Below are positions 36,383 through 48,699 of a stretch of 64,000 nt of DNA, piece by piece. A program made the position numbers and the translations under genes. Positions within the stretch are counted from its first letter, which is position 1, and every line of letters begins with the position of its first letter. This DNA comes from Vishniacozyma victoriae (lineage: Eukaryota > Basidiomycota > Tremellomycetes > Tremellales > Bulleribasidiaceae). The notes below the pieces were generated by a model, which was not told where the DNA came from, searched no databases, and worked only from the letters and a program-made list of their open reading frames with translations. The DNA is taken from assembly GCA_017654735.1 (NCBI GenBank), contig JADPYG010000088.1:744001-808000 (forward strand), in the 5' to 3' direction.

Positions 36383-38787
36383 ATGAGCGAGCATCGGAAT
36401 TCGTCACCGTATAGTCAGCGACGAGCTCAGACATATGATACACACGCCGGTGGAAGCTCTGGAGATCCGTATGATGGAGTAGAGGTATCCCAGCCAAATG
36501 CAAAGCAGACAATGGCGAACCGAGCTCAAAGTGTTCGGGATTCTAGTAAGTGTTGTCACAGTGCGGTTCGTGAAGTCGAGGTCTTTGTGCCCATAGTCCA
36601 ACCTCCGTGTCTAGTACCAAAGCTGATGTCAGACCCAACAAATGCTCAGATCATGGACGACACTGATCTGAATGGTCCCCCCCTCCCATCATATGACGCA
36701 GTCATTGCGGCCGACAGTCGCGATCTCACCCACTCCCCTTCGTCCTTTGATGATCAGCGACGACAGAGCCAGGGTCAGATCCCTAGCCAACCAGGTCATT
36801 CACGGACAGCATCACTTGAACAAGCACCATACGCACCTGTAGATTACGGACAACCATATTATCAAGCACCATACGAGCAACAACGAAATTCACACCCAAA
36901 TCCGTATCCTACCCAAAATCAAAATCAGCATCGTTTATCAGGAAGCAGCTATCGCTCGACTGATCCGAACGACCCGAACGGACTTGATTTCAGTGCTTTG
37001 GCTTTCACACAGGTGGATCCACATGCACGCGGTGGAGCTCCCAGTCCGGTGATGCGACATAATACCACGTACCATCCTCAGCAGAATCGAAATCAGCCTC
37101 AACGAAGGGTCACGAGTGGATATGCGGGAGGTGCAGTGGATGGATCAGCTAGTGTGTACAGTCTGGATTCGGGAATGGGGGCATATGGAGGTGGAGGGGG
37201 AGGGGGATATGGACAAAACGGTATCCCCCCTTTGCCGTACGGAGGAGGTCCACCACCCCCTAATCCGCAAAGCTTCGCTTCCAATCCATATTACTCGGCG
37301 GCCAGCGATCTTCTTGGACCCCCGCCCGGCCAGAATGGACCCATGTACGCCTCTTCATCTTCCCTCGCCCTACCTATGCGTCAAGACTCGACACCATCAC
37401 TCGTCAGAACCAACACGACCGCCTCTGCCATGTCTTCAATGTCACAAGTTTCGCTTACTCGTAACCCGACAGAAGTAGTTGGAGCAACCTCGACTCGAAG
37501 AAGAGGTGTCAACGCAGCCGTCGACCTCAACAAACCACCATATACAAAACAATACGTTGACGATTATCGTAAACGAATGAAGGATGATCCTGATCCAGAA
37601 GCTCAGTTCGCTTTCTCAAAATACCTTATCGAGGCTGCCAAGAAGCTGGGCGATGAAATCAGTTCTACCGATCCTAGGCTGGGAAGGAAATATCGAGATC
37701 ATCTGTTGCAAGAATCGCTTCGAAATATCAAGAAATTGGCGGAAAGTAAACAACCCTACGCAGATGCTCAATTCTTCCTGGCCAACTTGTACGGAACAGG
37801 TCAGCTGGGATTACAAGTCGACCACGAAAAGGCATATTACCTCTACTTGATGGCTAGTAAGGGGAACCATCCCGCGGCAACGTATCGATCGGCAGTGTGC
37901 AACGAAATTGGTGCGGGTACAAAGAAAGATCCAAACAGGGCTGTACTGTTTTACAGAAAGGCGGCTGCTTTGGGGGATACGGCGGCAATGTACAAACTCG
38001 GAATGATCCTTCTTGGTGGTTTACTGCATCAACCACGCAATTTACGAGAATCCGGAGTCTGGCTTCGTCGCGCCGCCGCTCAAGCAGACGAAGATAATCC
38101 ACACGCTTTACACGAATTGGCTTTGCTCCATGAACGACAGAACAACGGCGGTGTTGTTCCGTACGATCCGAAAATGGCAAGAGAGCTATTCTCACAAGCT
38201 GCGCAGCTGGGCTATGCGCCTGCGCAATTCCGTCTTGGAGCTTGTCATGAGTTTGGAAATTTGGGATGCGTCATTGATCCTAGGAGGAGTATTGCTTGGT
38301 ATACCAAGGCTGCTCAGAAGGGGGATCCAGAAGCGGAACTTGCATTGAGTGGATGGTATTTGACTGGAAGTGGTACGTCACACTGTCACAGATAATATGT
38401 AGTAGCTGACCTGTTCAGAGGGTGTCCTGAAGCAATCAGACAACGAGGCTTATCTGTGGGGTCGACGGGCAGCCAACAAGGGCCATGCCAAAGCGGAATA
38501 TGCTGTTGGGTGTAAGCTGATCGGTGTACAGACTTCGTTCACGAGCTGATATATAGACTACACGGAACTCGGCATAGGAGTCAAACAGGATATGGACATG
38601 GCCAAGAAATGGTACATGCGCGCTGCAGGTAAGTCAGTTTATGCCAGCCTAGCTATCAAGCTGATATCAAGCGCAACACCACAAAAGAGCCATGCAGCGT
38701 CTGACCGAGCTCAACAGTTCGAAAGGTGGTCGATCAAAAGCCCGACCTACACGAGGAGAGGCTTCGACGGAATGTACAATCATGTAA
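36383..38787 (+). CDS. SKT5: Chitin synthase activator SKT5/CHS4, Sel1-repeat protein with CaaX end
   Basis: Activates and localises chitin synthase III at the plasma membrane. About five exons. The first ~380 residues are Gln/Pro/Gly-rich and disordered. Sel1-like repeats follow (AQFFLANLYGTGQLGL, AATYRSAVCNEIGAGTKKDP, AMYKLGMILLGGLLHQ, ALHELALLHERQNN, AQFRLGACHEFGNLGC, AELALSGWYLTGS, AEYAVGYYTELGIGVKQD), the layout of the Skt5 family. After the last join the protein ends in CTIM, a CaaX box for prenylation, as in yeast Chs4 (CVIM). The intron at 36546-36596 is 51 nt and stop-free in frame, so its retention would also be translatable. Cryptococcus has several such regulators (CSR genes). Confidence 0.9.
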
Positions 38788-38863
38788 TACTGTGCAATTT
38801 AGGTTACATTGGACATAATATATGCTACATGCAATTCCATGATGAGGTGTATTCTATACTTTT

Positions 38864-39980
38864 CTATGACCAATCCCCTACGTGTGTTGGCTTGTGGGGG
38901 TGCATCAAGCTCTCGAACCCTGTTGCAACGTCTTGCTTGAGCTGGTATGTGTCAGTTGGATAATCGCATGAGATGGGTATGGACTTACCTTGGAAGAGAT
39001 GACATCCTTGTCTGCAAAGTAGGCCATCATGAGCTCTTTAGCCATCCAGCTGTCGTTGACCGATCCAAGTACTGTGCCCTGTCATTATCAGTCGAGATCA
39101 TTGGAGTCTACGATTGCAGGACGACTCACCTCGTACTCGACAGTAAGCCCTGTAGGTGTCCTGAGCAATACCAAAGCCTTGCCCTTGGGTACACTCTGAG
39201 CAGGGAACAGACCTTTGAGCTTTTGCAACGATTCCCCGATCCTCACTTCATCTTCCTCACTCAAGCTCTTGGAGTTTCTAGCAATCTTCTGCCTAGCCTG
39301 AACAGCCCTTGTGAAACCATCTCGTAGGTGGGAGAAATCGGTATTTCGGACAGGGACGATTCGGAGGGCGCATCGGACTCCTGTATCTAGGAGGTTGTTG
39401 ATTAATGCCTCTCCCGTGAGCTGTGGGGTGTCGACGTTACTGTTCGTGGGTGGAGAGAGGAGGAGATTGGAAGTGTAGTTCTGGTCGTTAGCCTTCAGTA
39501 GATGGTGGACTGTGTAAGACGTACGGTCCATCCTGCGATATCATGCAGACTCTTGATTGATTCATCCTCGATATAGAATCCAGCCGAGTATACTCGAACA
39601 CTCAAGAAAGATACAGTCCTCACTCCCAACCCAACGAGAGTCAAGGGTGTAGTAATCGAAGTCAAAGGCAGCCTGACGGGATGTAATGTTGAAGTATCGG
39701 GATCCACTATCCATCAGCTCCACCTCCGTACTTTACAGCTAGACTTACATCTCGAGCCCTCCTTTTCATCCCTGGCTGGCTTCTCAGCGACATTAAGCTC
39801 TTCAGCTTTCAACAAGAAATTCTCCCTAAACTTCGGTAGTTCAAAAGCGATCGCAAGTCCCGTACCGACAAGCACCGTCCCAACTGCATAGGAACCTGTT
39901 CGAGGTGCTCGTACAGTCCTAGCTGCTGTAGAGAGCTGTCTTGCCCCTGTTCGTAGGGTGCTACGAATTCTGAATGACAT
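38864..39980 (-). CDS. AIM18: Mitochondrial chalcone-isomerase-fold protein, AIM18/AIM46-like
   Basis: Six or so exons. The N-terminus is a mitochondrial presequence (MSFRIRSTLRTGARQLSTAA) followed by a hydrophobic segment (AVGTVLVGTGLAIAF). The chalcone-isomerase domain reads TPLTLVGLGVRTVSFLSVRV and YSAGFYIEDESIK, then LLDTGVRCALRIVPVRNTDF, GFTRAVQARQ and FPAQSVPKGKALVLLRTPTG, ending near SWMAKELMMAYFADKDVISS. This matches yeast Aim18/Aim46, inner-membrane proteins whose fold binds heme in recent work; no isomerase activity is expected. The stop is at 38864-38866, convergent with SKT5. Confidence 0.87.
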
Positions 39981-40873
39981 GGTTTTAAGAATGATAATAC
40001 ATTACAACACATCATATCATCATTACTATCGACGATTGATTACCGAAATATGACGAGGCACGGTTATCGGAAGTGGCTTTAACGAGATTCGAAGCTTCTT
40101 CATGTGAAAGTGATTCGTCTGAGATTTCATGCTGATGGAGCGGCTGCTCTGAATGTAGGATGGTACAGAGTATACGTTGCACCTCTCATGATACCTGTCC
40201 CGTCCTCATCTAGGGACGACTCCCTCGGATAACCTGCGAGACCACCGTAGTACGGTGGCAGACGAGCTGACCCATTATTTAGCTTAATGGTTTATAATGT
40301 TGAACAAACGATCCTGGTATCCACGACCATAGAATCTAGAAAATTCCGCATCCCGTCCGATCTGCGCAGACAACCTGGATATCGCCCAGTTAGTAGCAAG
40401 GTGGGGGACCACTTGCGAATCCTGTTAGGTGTTGTGGTTCACATACTTTTTTCTTCGGCCAAGTGCAAGGGCGAGAGTTTCACCAAGCCATGGCGGAATT
40501 CATGCTTAAAGGCATGCTTGTGTTTGCTTTGAACGGTATGTGGGAGTGTGTGAGTGGGCCTTTGTGTCCCCTGGCGCGTCTTCGGATTCCGGTCGGAAAG
40601 TGCACGGTCACAGCCCTGGTTTCAGCTAAAGCTCGTAGTGAAGTTTCATCTTTCTTTTACTCAAAGGCAGGTCATCGAAGGAGCGAAAAGCGAGGAACGG
40701 GATGTTCATTTCTGTCACTGACCTTCCTTTGATACCCTTCGCGCTCTGTGTCCCTTTCGCCCCTTGTTCTGTCACATCAGTGATCTCCGCTTCTCATGTT
40801 TCTTTCTCATCTATCATCACTCTTCCTCGTAAACCCACTATCATATAGATCTCCCATTTCACATCACCTCACA
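39981..40873. other. Intergenic, 893 bp, divergent promoters AIM18 / GH76
   Basis: Long non-coding gap between the divergent genes. It contains several short open frames without protein-like composition or splice partners. Near the GH76 ATG the plus strand is pyrimidine-rich (TCCCTTTCGCCCCTTGTTCT). An upstream in-frame ATG at 40796 would lengthen the GH76 N-terminus, but the ATG at 40874 starts a clean signal peptide and is preferred. No tRNA or other RNA gene is seen. Confidence 0.5.
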
Positions 40874-42536
40874 ATGCTACCACTGCTGCTACTACTACTT
40901 TCTCTCTCTCTTGTCCTGTCCTCCCCTATCAACGAACGAGCCGTAGGAACACAAGTTTTGAAAGACACCTACAAACGAATCGCCTTCGGTCAATCCCGAC
41001 AAAACATCGGCTCATATACCAAAGAGTCCATTCAGTTTCTCCTCCAATCGGTGAATGACAAGAACGGTCGATTTCTCGGTGGGAGCCCTGACTCGCTCGG
41101 CCAATTCTTCTTCTGGCAAAGTAATAACGCATGGACCAGTGTCGCGCAGTATGATCTACAACAAGGGACCAGGGAATTCTACGATAAATACGTCAAGGCT
41201 CAAAATGCTCTTGCTAAAAACCCTGGTCATGGTTTCGAAACCTGGGGTGTCGAACTCTGCAACGATTTCAACGATGACTGTGGATGGGCTGCTCTCAACA
41301 GTTTGGTACGTGCTCCCTTCCGTTGTTGGTGTCCTGTGCTAAAGGTAGACTGCTTATGAGGCATATGGAGATTCAATCTTCCTAAAGGAGGGCCGTTGAT
41401 GTATGGAATGTAAGCATCCTTTCCCGTAATTCCGTGGCTTTGCACATTTGCCCATCCTTCTGGGTCCTTCCTTATCCTTTCCTGTCGTACCCAGTTCTTT
41501 TCGGTCCGTCCTCTCGCTAAGGAGTACTTCATTGACCCAAGTTCATGTCTGCTCATGGATTCATCGACCAAGCGGCTATCAATACAGGATACCTAAAAGG
41601 AACCAAGAATCCGGAAATCACCCTATCGTCTCAATGTAATGGCAAGAGCATGCTCGGTGGAGTCTGTGCGTCCTTGAGGCGTCCGTGTGCGAGAGTAGAA
41701 CTAATCGTAGACTGGAAGAACGGTCCCGAGGATCCCGACGTCAATGCTGTTTCGACCGGCAACTACGGCCTGCTGAGTGTTGAGCTTTGTCGCCTGACCG
41801 GGGACATGAAGTATTGTGGTCGAGCATATCAGACTGCCTGGTGGTTGGATAATCATATGATGAAGCCCGATGGGTTGTTGATGGACCATTATAACGCAGT
41901 GAACTGTCAGCTCAAGGACTGGACCTTCACCTGTGAGCCAGAAAAGCTCGGATCAAGCTGACGACAGATAATGCGGGTTTGTATATCGCGATTTACGCCG
42001 AGCTAGGTCATCTCACCGGAAACTCAACCGCAACAGGACTCGCCGAACGAACCGCCAAGGCTGCCATATCGACCGGGCAATGGAATACCGCTGGTGGTGT
42101 TATCAAGGAGGGAGAGGGTACTGCGACCGGCTCGGACGACGTGATGGGTTTCAAATCTATCATGATTCGATATCTCGCCAAAGTACATCCTTGGCTCGCC
42201 GACGAGGGGATCAAAGCTGCTATTGTGCAGTACATCAACATCCAATACTGGGCTTTGACGACTCTCGCTTCAAATTCCCCAACTCATCCTGTCCAGTATG
42301 GAAGAAATTGGAATGGTCCAGCATACACCGTTTCATCAGTTCACGCTCAGCTGTAAGTTCTTTTTACGATTGCTAGTGCCACTTCATATTATACAATCTG
42401 TCCCTTGGTCTTATCAAGTCCCAGAGCTGATGGTAGTGCCGCATTGGACGTCCTCAATGGGATACAGCTCAACCCCGCATCCGCTTTCCCCAAGTCGAAT
42501 GGCAAGTCGAAACCAGTCGCATCCTCTGCGAATTGA
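40874..42536 (+). CDS. Glycoside hydrolase family 76 protein (endo-1,6-alpha-mannanase type), with frame break
   Basis: Secreted GH76 enzyme; fungal relatives (Dfg5/Dcw1 or bacterial-type Aman6) cleave or transfer alpha-1,6-mannan in the wall. A signal peptide (LLLLLLSLSLVLSS) is present. The catalytic Asp pair is in ELCNDFNDDCGWAALNSL. Other GH76 features are WTFTYNAGLYIAIYAELGHL (YNxG) and MGFKSIMIRYL. The first intron starts after NSL. In the next exon the frame runs TAYEAYGDSIFLKEG and then meets TGA because of one extra G in a GGG run at 41390-41392. With one G fewer the frame would reach a good donor (AAT/GTAAGC) and join the downstream exon in phase. This is either a sequencing or assembly error or a real inactivating change. 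It ends at TGA 42534-42536. Confidence 0.8.
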
Positions 42537-42738
42537 AGAACAGTGAGAACCATCATGCGTATATTCATAAACATCGTGTATATATTTTAAAGACTACAAA
42601 TGTCAATCGATTGTCCGGCATTACTAGTCTACAAAAAATGAAAGAGTCTCGTGTGTTGGGGGCTATCGTTATTCTCTACTTTCTACTTTCTTATTTTCTT
42701 TTTTCTTTTATTTTTCAATAAAGTAGTCCGCTGGCGGA

Positions 42739-45700
42739 CTAGTAACTGAAGATGTATCTTCCTCCTTTCCCAAATGGATATACCACTAACGCCGCTGCGA
42801 ATAGACCAATGGCGAGACCAATACCAACCTGAATCATACGGATGCTGACCAGTACGGCGGTATTGATTCCCTGTGGATTGTCGGTATCGGAGTCTGCGGA
42901 AAGACCACCCGCTGCGGCGATGGCGTTTGGGACTTGGAGTAGGATACCGGCTACCATTGATGGAAAGGCTGAACCGCCACCCAGCCGCGAGTATAAGTTC
43001 CCAAGGACACTGCCAATCAACAACGTACTGTGTAGAAGAGAGAATGACTTACCCGACGGTGAAAGCTGCTACAGCCGAGGTGACGTTCGGTTGATCTAAT
43101 TGGGTATCGAGGAAGAAGCTAACTGCGTACCCAGCACATCCAACAAATACCATGACGACCATATCCCGACTCCTCCAGTCCGCTCTGAACCAGATCCCTA
43201 GGGATGCAGCAAAGATAGGGACGAGCAAGAAGAGCCACCAATCGCTGAGATCATTGTACCACCACATGTTGAATTCGGGATTGCGATAACAAGCAACTTG
43301 CGTCATGGCCGTAGTCGAACTACCATTCGTGAAAGTGAATGTACCTGATCGTCAGTCGCTTGCCCATGGACATATATAAACAGACTGACCATTACTCATT
43401 GCAGAGTTCCAAACGGTGTTGTTCCCAAAGAATGTTCCTGATACCGTGATCGTCTGCGAGCTATCGGCAGTATCGGTGGAATCGAGTCCAGGCTGCTCCG
43501 GGCCGAAGGAATCCCAAATCTGGGACCCGATCGAAAGTCCGAAACTGAGAAAGAGGGTGTAGACGATAGCCCAGACTATTCGACTTATCGTCAGCAGAGT
43601 CCGTGATGTATGACTTACATTCCACCAGCTAAGATATTTTTTGAGCCCAGCTCAAGTGCTCCGAGGCAGATGTGCCACCCAGGAAGGATTAGGACGATAG
43701 AAGCAGAGACCACAGATTGGTAGCAGAAATAACCCGTACTGCCTAGTCCTCGCTATTCCGTTAGCTCAATACTGACTATGGAAGAAGGACATACAGCAAA
43801 GAAGGCGAGAATACCAGCCATTCCGATCTCAAAGATGTTACTCAACAAACGATGACGTCCGGCGATGGTGAATTGAACAATAGCAAGTATACTTCCCAAG
43901 ACTCCAGACATCAGGATATCGACGAATGAACCGGCGAAAGCGACGTGGGCAGCAGTAGCCGAAGCCACCGCCGCCACTAGGATGAGTACCCAGACAGGGT
44001 ACGGAATCGTCTATCTATCAACCCCGGTCCTCGTGTAATCGAAATAAACTGACCTGTCGCTCAATACGTCGAAGAACTCTACATCCTTGACTAGCGGAAA
44101 TCTCGTCTCGCACGACCTTTCGATAGACTTGATGAAGGAGTGAAAGCCTGTAAAGCTCTAGACCACCTTGTGATCTGATGAACAAAATATCGGTCGAATG
44201 GACATCCGAATCTCGGAACGCAACGATGAGGACGTTTGGAAGGTAGATGAAACTTGCGTCTACCTGGAGTATATCGGCCGTGGAGGAGAGCCATGATTCA
44301 ACTGCGTGGGCTGGTGCACCGAAACTGCTAGTCAGCCAATCGGCTCCAAAGCAATGAGGAAGTACTCACTTGACCACTGATTTCGCCAACATCTCGATAA
44401 ACCTGCTCATAAGCCATGTGAGTTGCCCGCCGGAGAAGTGGATTTACAGTTTCCGCTGGACGATACTTGCGATATGTTTCGTCACTGCCATCTCTCTCTG
44501 CTTTCTTTTGCCCCTCTTCCTCCCGTTCTTCAGTTTTGTATGTTTCACCCTTCCTTCCTCCATGATCTTTCCGAAATTAGTCGAATCCTCCCCTGGTTCA
44601 TCGTACATCTCTTCATCTCTTTCCTCGTCCGCCCTCCTCCTATCCACCGTTGCATGAGCATTCTCATAATAACTCAGTTTCCTGCCTCCATTCGACGTTT
44701 CAGCGCCCTGTCCTGCGGCTGGAGCTAGATGACTCAGGGCTGGAGTGGCTGGTCCTGCCAAACTTGAAGTGGTGATGACTAGAGCGACTATATTTCGATA
44801 ATCACCTACACCACCTCTCCTCGGTTGATTGGTAGATGAAGGAGTACCTAGCCAAGTAGCTGGGCCACCATGTTGGCTGAGAAATTCGTATGCCCGTTGG
44901 AGGAATGTGACATTTGTCGATGGCGAGATTGGATGTGATGTTTTCGGAGCTGGAATATATGGGTCTTCCAAGTTCTGACTTCGATGTGGGAGCTGTTGAT
45001 GTCGACGACTACGCCTGACTCGTTTCTTGGGACCACTGTAATCCGAATCACCCCCATCGGAAGATGCGCCGGAGGCTACAGAATTGACACTGCTCCTCCT
45101 GCTTTCCACGTCGTATAGTGTCTTGTCACTCCATCGCCTTCGCCTGATTTTATCACCACTGCTGAGTAGAGATTTGACCACTCCTCGATCTTTATCGGTA
45201 CGGTCCCGCTGATACAGACTCAGTAATTCCGATAAGACCCCCCGTCCCTTTCGGATAGGAATGTCATCATCAGAAGACTGAGTCGAGTAGCCGTTGGATG
45301 ACCGACGACGATTTGTAGGTTCCGCCTGTCGAGTATTTGTCGATTCCAACGAGACCGCCGACCCAGATGCATTCATATCCTCGTCATCAGAGTTGGGAGG
45401 AGGTACAGTAGGTCGACCAGTGTGTTGTCTGACAAGTCTCCTCGCAGTTCGTTTAGCGTCCGGTGTAAGTTTCCGCGATTCTTCATCGTTGTTGACGTTT
45501 TTGGCTCTAAGCGAGGATCTCCAATGGACGTTCATACTAGGTCGATGATCACGTCCGCCACGCATCGATGATCTTGTTTGTTTTGAGGATCCATTTCCCT
45601 CCTCATCTACCTGATCCGCCTTCTCTTCCTCTCCAGTACTAATTGGCTCCTCCTCGACTTCATGTGGTTGAGCAGAGCTCACATCCCCCGACCTAACATC

Positions 45701-45952
45701 TCCGACTTTCTGCCTCGGTTCTCCATTTTCATCCCTATCATCATTCTCCCCTGCTTGCGCTTCTCCATCCTCATTCAATTCCACCTTCTCCCCTTCCACT
45801 AATCCAGCAAGTCGATCAGAAGGATCATTCCCATTCTTATCCCTTAAATGTGGAACAGGTGAACCTTCTCGAGTAGTGGGCGCACTTTGCTCAGGAGATG
45901 ATAAATGGGCGAATATTTGATCCTCTGTGAGGTGTTTACCTTTGTCGCTCAT
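42739..45952 (-). CDS. PRM10: PRM10-like membrane protein, ThrE (threonine/serine exporter) family
   Basis: Multi-pass transporter-like protein of the ThrE + ThrE_2 fusion type (yeast Prm10/YJL107C). About eight exons. The N-terminal ~400 residues are acidic/Ser-rich and disordered. The ThrE domain begins KHIASIVQRKLF, SFGAPAHAVESWLSSTADIL, VDASFIYLPNVLIVAFRDSD, LHQVYRKVVRDEISASQG, and continues with about five spans (VWVLILVAAVASATAAHVAF, SFVDILMSGVLGSILAIV, ILPGWHICLGALELGSKNIL). After a luminal loop the ThrE_2 part has FNMWWYNDLSDWWLFLLVPI and RDMVVMVFVGCAGYAVSFFL, then GGSAFPSMVAGILLQVPNAI and MIQVGIGLAIGLFAAALVVY. Substrate in fungi is not established. Confidence 0.88.
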
Positions 45953-46396
45953 CCAGCTCTATACCCAGAAAATTGATAGTAGTATTGACAATGAGTAAGT
46001 AAGGGGTTGGAGTGATGACAAAAACAACCCCCGTAATCCGTAGTAAGAGGTCCTTCCCATCCTGTCGCCCTACCGGAATGTGCCTTATCATGAGTCAGGA
46101 CAACAGAAGAAGAAGATTTCGTCATTTCTGATTCCAGTAAAATGCTGAATTGCTTACACAAATTCTCCGATCTGCGTCACACCAGAGAGATTACAAGCGA
46201 GCCGGCGGTAGTGAGGTTGTTGACATTCCAGTGCATGGGTGCCTTGTTGTTCGGTGGCATTCCTGAATCCGCATTCTCCGGCCGTCATAGTGCCTCTAAG
46301 TAGCAGAAGCTGTGCCGGGGTCATAAACTCATACATATACAATATAACAATCCAGAGAACGGGGAACCATGACATCGTCAAACGAGAAAGTGTCAA
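45953..46396. other. Intergenic, 444 bp
   Basis: Upstream region of the PRM10-like gene and 3' flank of the DUF6534-like gene. Small minus-strand open frames here (for example 45949-46161) have no family resemblance and I do not call them. No RNA gene is seen. Confidence 0.5.
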
Positions 46397-47876
46397 TCAA
46401 GCCATGTGCTCAACCTTGTAGTTGGAGATAGAATCCCTATCACGATCCATCTTGTCCTTGACTTCCAACTCGATAGGCTTGCCAAGTTCGCCGAGCTGCA
46501 TACCTGGTCCATCTTCTTCATCGAAGCTGGAAAGCATGATGGGCCCAGTTCGGGGTGTCTCGCCTCGGGTTGGGGTACCAACGGTGTCGGATGGATCGGA
46601 TGAACCCTGGCTCCTGTTTAATCGGGGTGGTCCAGAGAATTTACGGACACCGCCAGACTGGTCATTAGAACCCGCTTCGGTGGATGGTACCGAGAGATGA
46701 ACTTACACCTAGGGTAGACGGCAATTTGCCTTCTCGTTGCCAAGTGTGTCGGACGTTGACCATGGCGATACAACCGATGAGGAATACCTTAGGGTGAACG
46801 ATACTGTATATTAATGACTACATCCTGGATCACCAAAATAAGCATACATGATCCAAGGGATGAATGGCGAGTTGGGGTCGGCAGCGATAAGGAGCATGGC
46901 AGCGAAACCGCTGAAGGTGAGCATCCACCACATAGCAGAGAGATTATGAAGGCAACGTACAAGACCGTAGCCGGGACCTGCGACTCGAGTGACATGAATA
47001 TGATGCGGTCAACCATGACTCGAGTATGGTTTGCTCCTTCTCTAGTCCGGTAAAGACCATACAAGATGGACCCAGTGAGGATGAGATGGGTAGAGGTACA
47101 AATAGCAGGCCATACGACCATCATCATCTTGAGTGTCTAGCAATCAGAATGGGAGGCTGTCATGGTGAAAAGGCGTACCTCAGACTTGGTATAGATAGTC
47201 TGACCCCGAGTGAGGATCGTGAAGGAAATGGCAGAAGCGGCAGTGAGGATGCTAGATATCAGTCTCGCTCGATAGCGGCAGGGTCAACTTACATAAACCC
47301 ATAGTTGATGATGGTGATGCAGATGTTTCGGTTATTGATCTTGACTGATCGATCGGCAAAGATGAGTTGAATGGGTACAACAGTCAAGATATCCAGAAGC
47401 CCATAGAAACCAAAGTCTGTAAGTCAGTAACGTGAATGGGTTCAGAGCGGGCGAAGGTACATTTCATGTCTGCGAATGCAGCGTATTGACCATAGTTGTC
47501 GACGAAGGCTCGCATGTAGATTGCCCAGGTACTGAGCATCAGTAATGCCCTTACACAATGAAAGGAGGAAGCTTACAAGCATGTAGTAGCGATAGCTGCG
47601 AGAGCTGCGAATGGCTGAATCTTAGCTACGGTCTTTGTGGTTCAACGCGACATGACTCACTACAGCCAACCTGATGAGCATCATATCGGTCCTGTAGTCG
47701 GGAAGCCACCGCAAACACTGGCACAAGACTACACCGCAAAGTAACGCGTCGAAAGTCACACTACCGCGTCAGCTCAACGTCCAACGCGATGAGAGGACTT
47801 ACGCCATGAACTGCGATCCTAAGGATGCGCCCAAATCCTCATTCATTACCATTTTGGCTTGTCCTTCAGCGTCCAT
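46397..47876 (-). CDS. Seven-span membrane protein, DUF6534-like (basidiomycete)
   Basis: About eight exons. Membrane spans read ALLCGVVLCQCLRWL, IRLAVAFAALAAIATTCFTW, FGFYGLLDILTVVPIQLIF, IINYGFISILTAASAISF, MMVVWPAICTSTHLILTGSI, and a last part FSGFAAMLLIAADPNSPFIP and VHPKVFLIGCIAMVN. Between them is the family-like SRTREGANHTRVMVDRIIF loop. This order resembles the fungal DUF6534 family (often expanded in basidiomycetes), for which no role is known. The C-terminal tail is hydrophilic (SGGVRKFSGPPRLNRSQGSS … YKVEHMA) and ends at TGA 46397-46399. The DUF6534 call rests on layout only. Confidence 0.6.
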
Positions 47877-48699
47877 ATCGATGGTTGTTGGTTTGATATG
47901 TGTATATAGTGAGTGGAATGACTATAAGTAGTTGGAAAGAAGAATGGGGGGCGGGACGACGGGAGGGACGTTGATATGTATTCAGAGAAATGGGGGAGGT
48001 TAAGGGTTAAGATATAGGTATGTGAGACGGGAAGGGATTACGAGTTGTTGAGTTAGCATTATGGAGCAGTGATCCGTGATCTCTATATTGTAAAATACGA
48101 TTTGGGATGAATCAACCAAAAGTTTAAGGTTCATCATCGAACGTCATGATTGATACCGAAAGGAAGGGGCGGTAAGACTAGGTCAAAGCTTTCGGCAACG
48201 TGAGAAGTCTCGGCAGGGGTAAAGGGCGTAGGGCGTGGATGATGTGATGCGTACAGAAAGGTTTCTAAAGGACATGGGGTCGGGGGCAATTGTAAACGGG
48301 GATGCTGCAATGTCAAGTGGAGTTGTGTTTGATGTAAGTTGAAGTAGGCAACGTGGACCGGCCATCGGATGTGTTGATACAGTTGGTGCTTTATAGAGAC
48401 GTCCTAGCCTGTGAAGTGTTCCAGTCTGCGCATGGTGTTGCTAGTGAGGTCTATGAGGAGATGATGACGCTCTTGGTCGGATCAAGAACAGCGGATCCAG
48501 AGCGACATCTCATCGACTAGATACCCGAGCTGATTGGCACTACCAGCGATTTCTCGACGTTCCACCCGTCTTGCATGGTAGAGAAGGAACCCTACAAGCA
48601 CAAGACGAGCAGCAAACGAACAGGCAAGAACAATACGTGCGTTACATTGTGAAAATGCTAAATAGATTAATATTATCATCCTCAGGGGATAAGTCTCCA
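47877..48699. other. Intergenic, 823 bp
   Basis: Promoter of the DUF6534-like gene on the left and 3' flank of the long disordered-protein gene on the right. Short minus-strand open frames at 48134-48365 and 48482-48706 were considered: the second has one hydrophobic stretch but no splice partner or start context that supports a gene. No tRNA is seen. Confidence 0.45.

Noticed and set aside
40287..40732. Two overlapping open frames in the AIM18/GH76 gap
   Set aside because: Composition is not protein-like, there are no splice partners and no family motif, and the interval works as a divergent promoter.
45949..46161. Minus-strand open frame upstream of the PRM10-like gene
   Set aside because: No domain, unlikely composition, and it overlaps the PRM10-like start and 5' leader.
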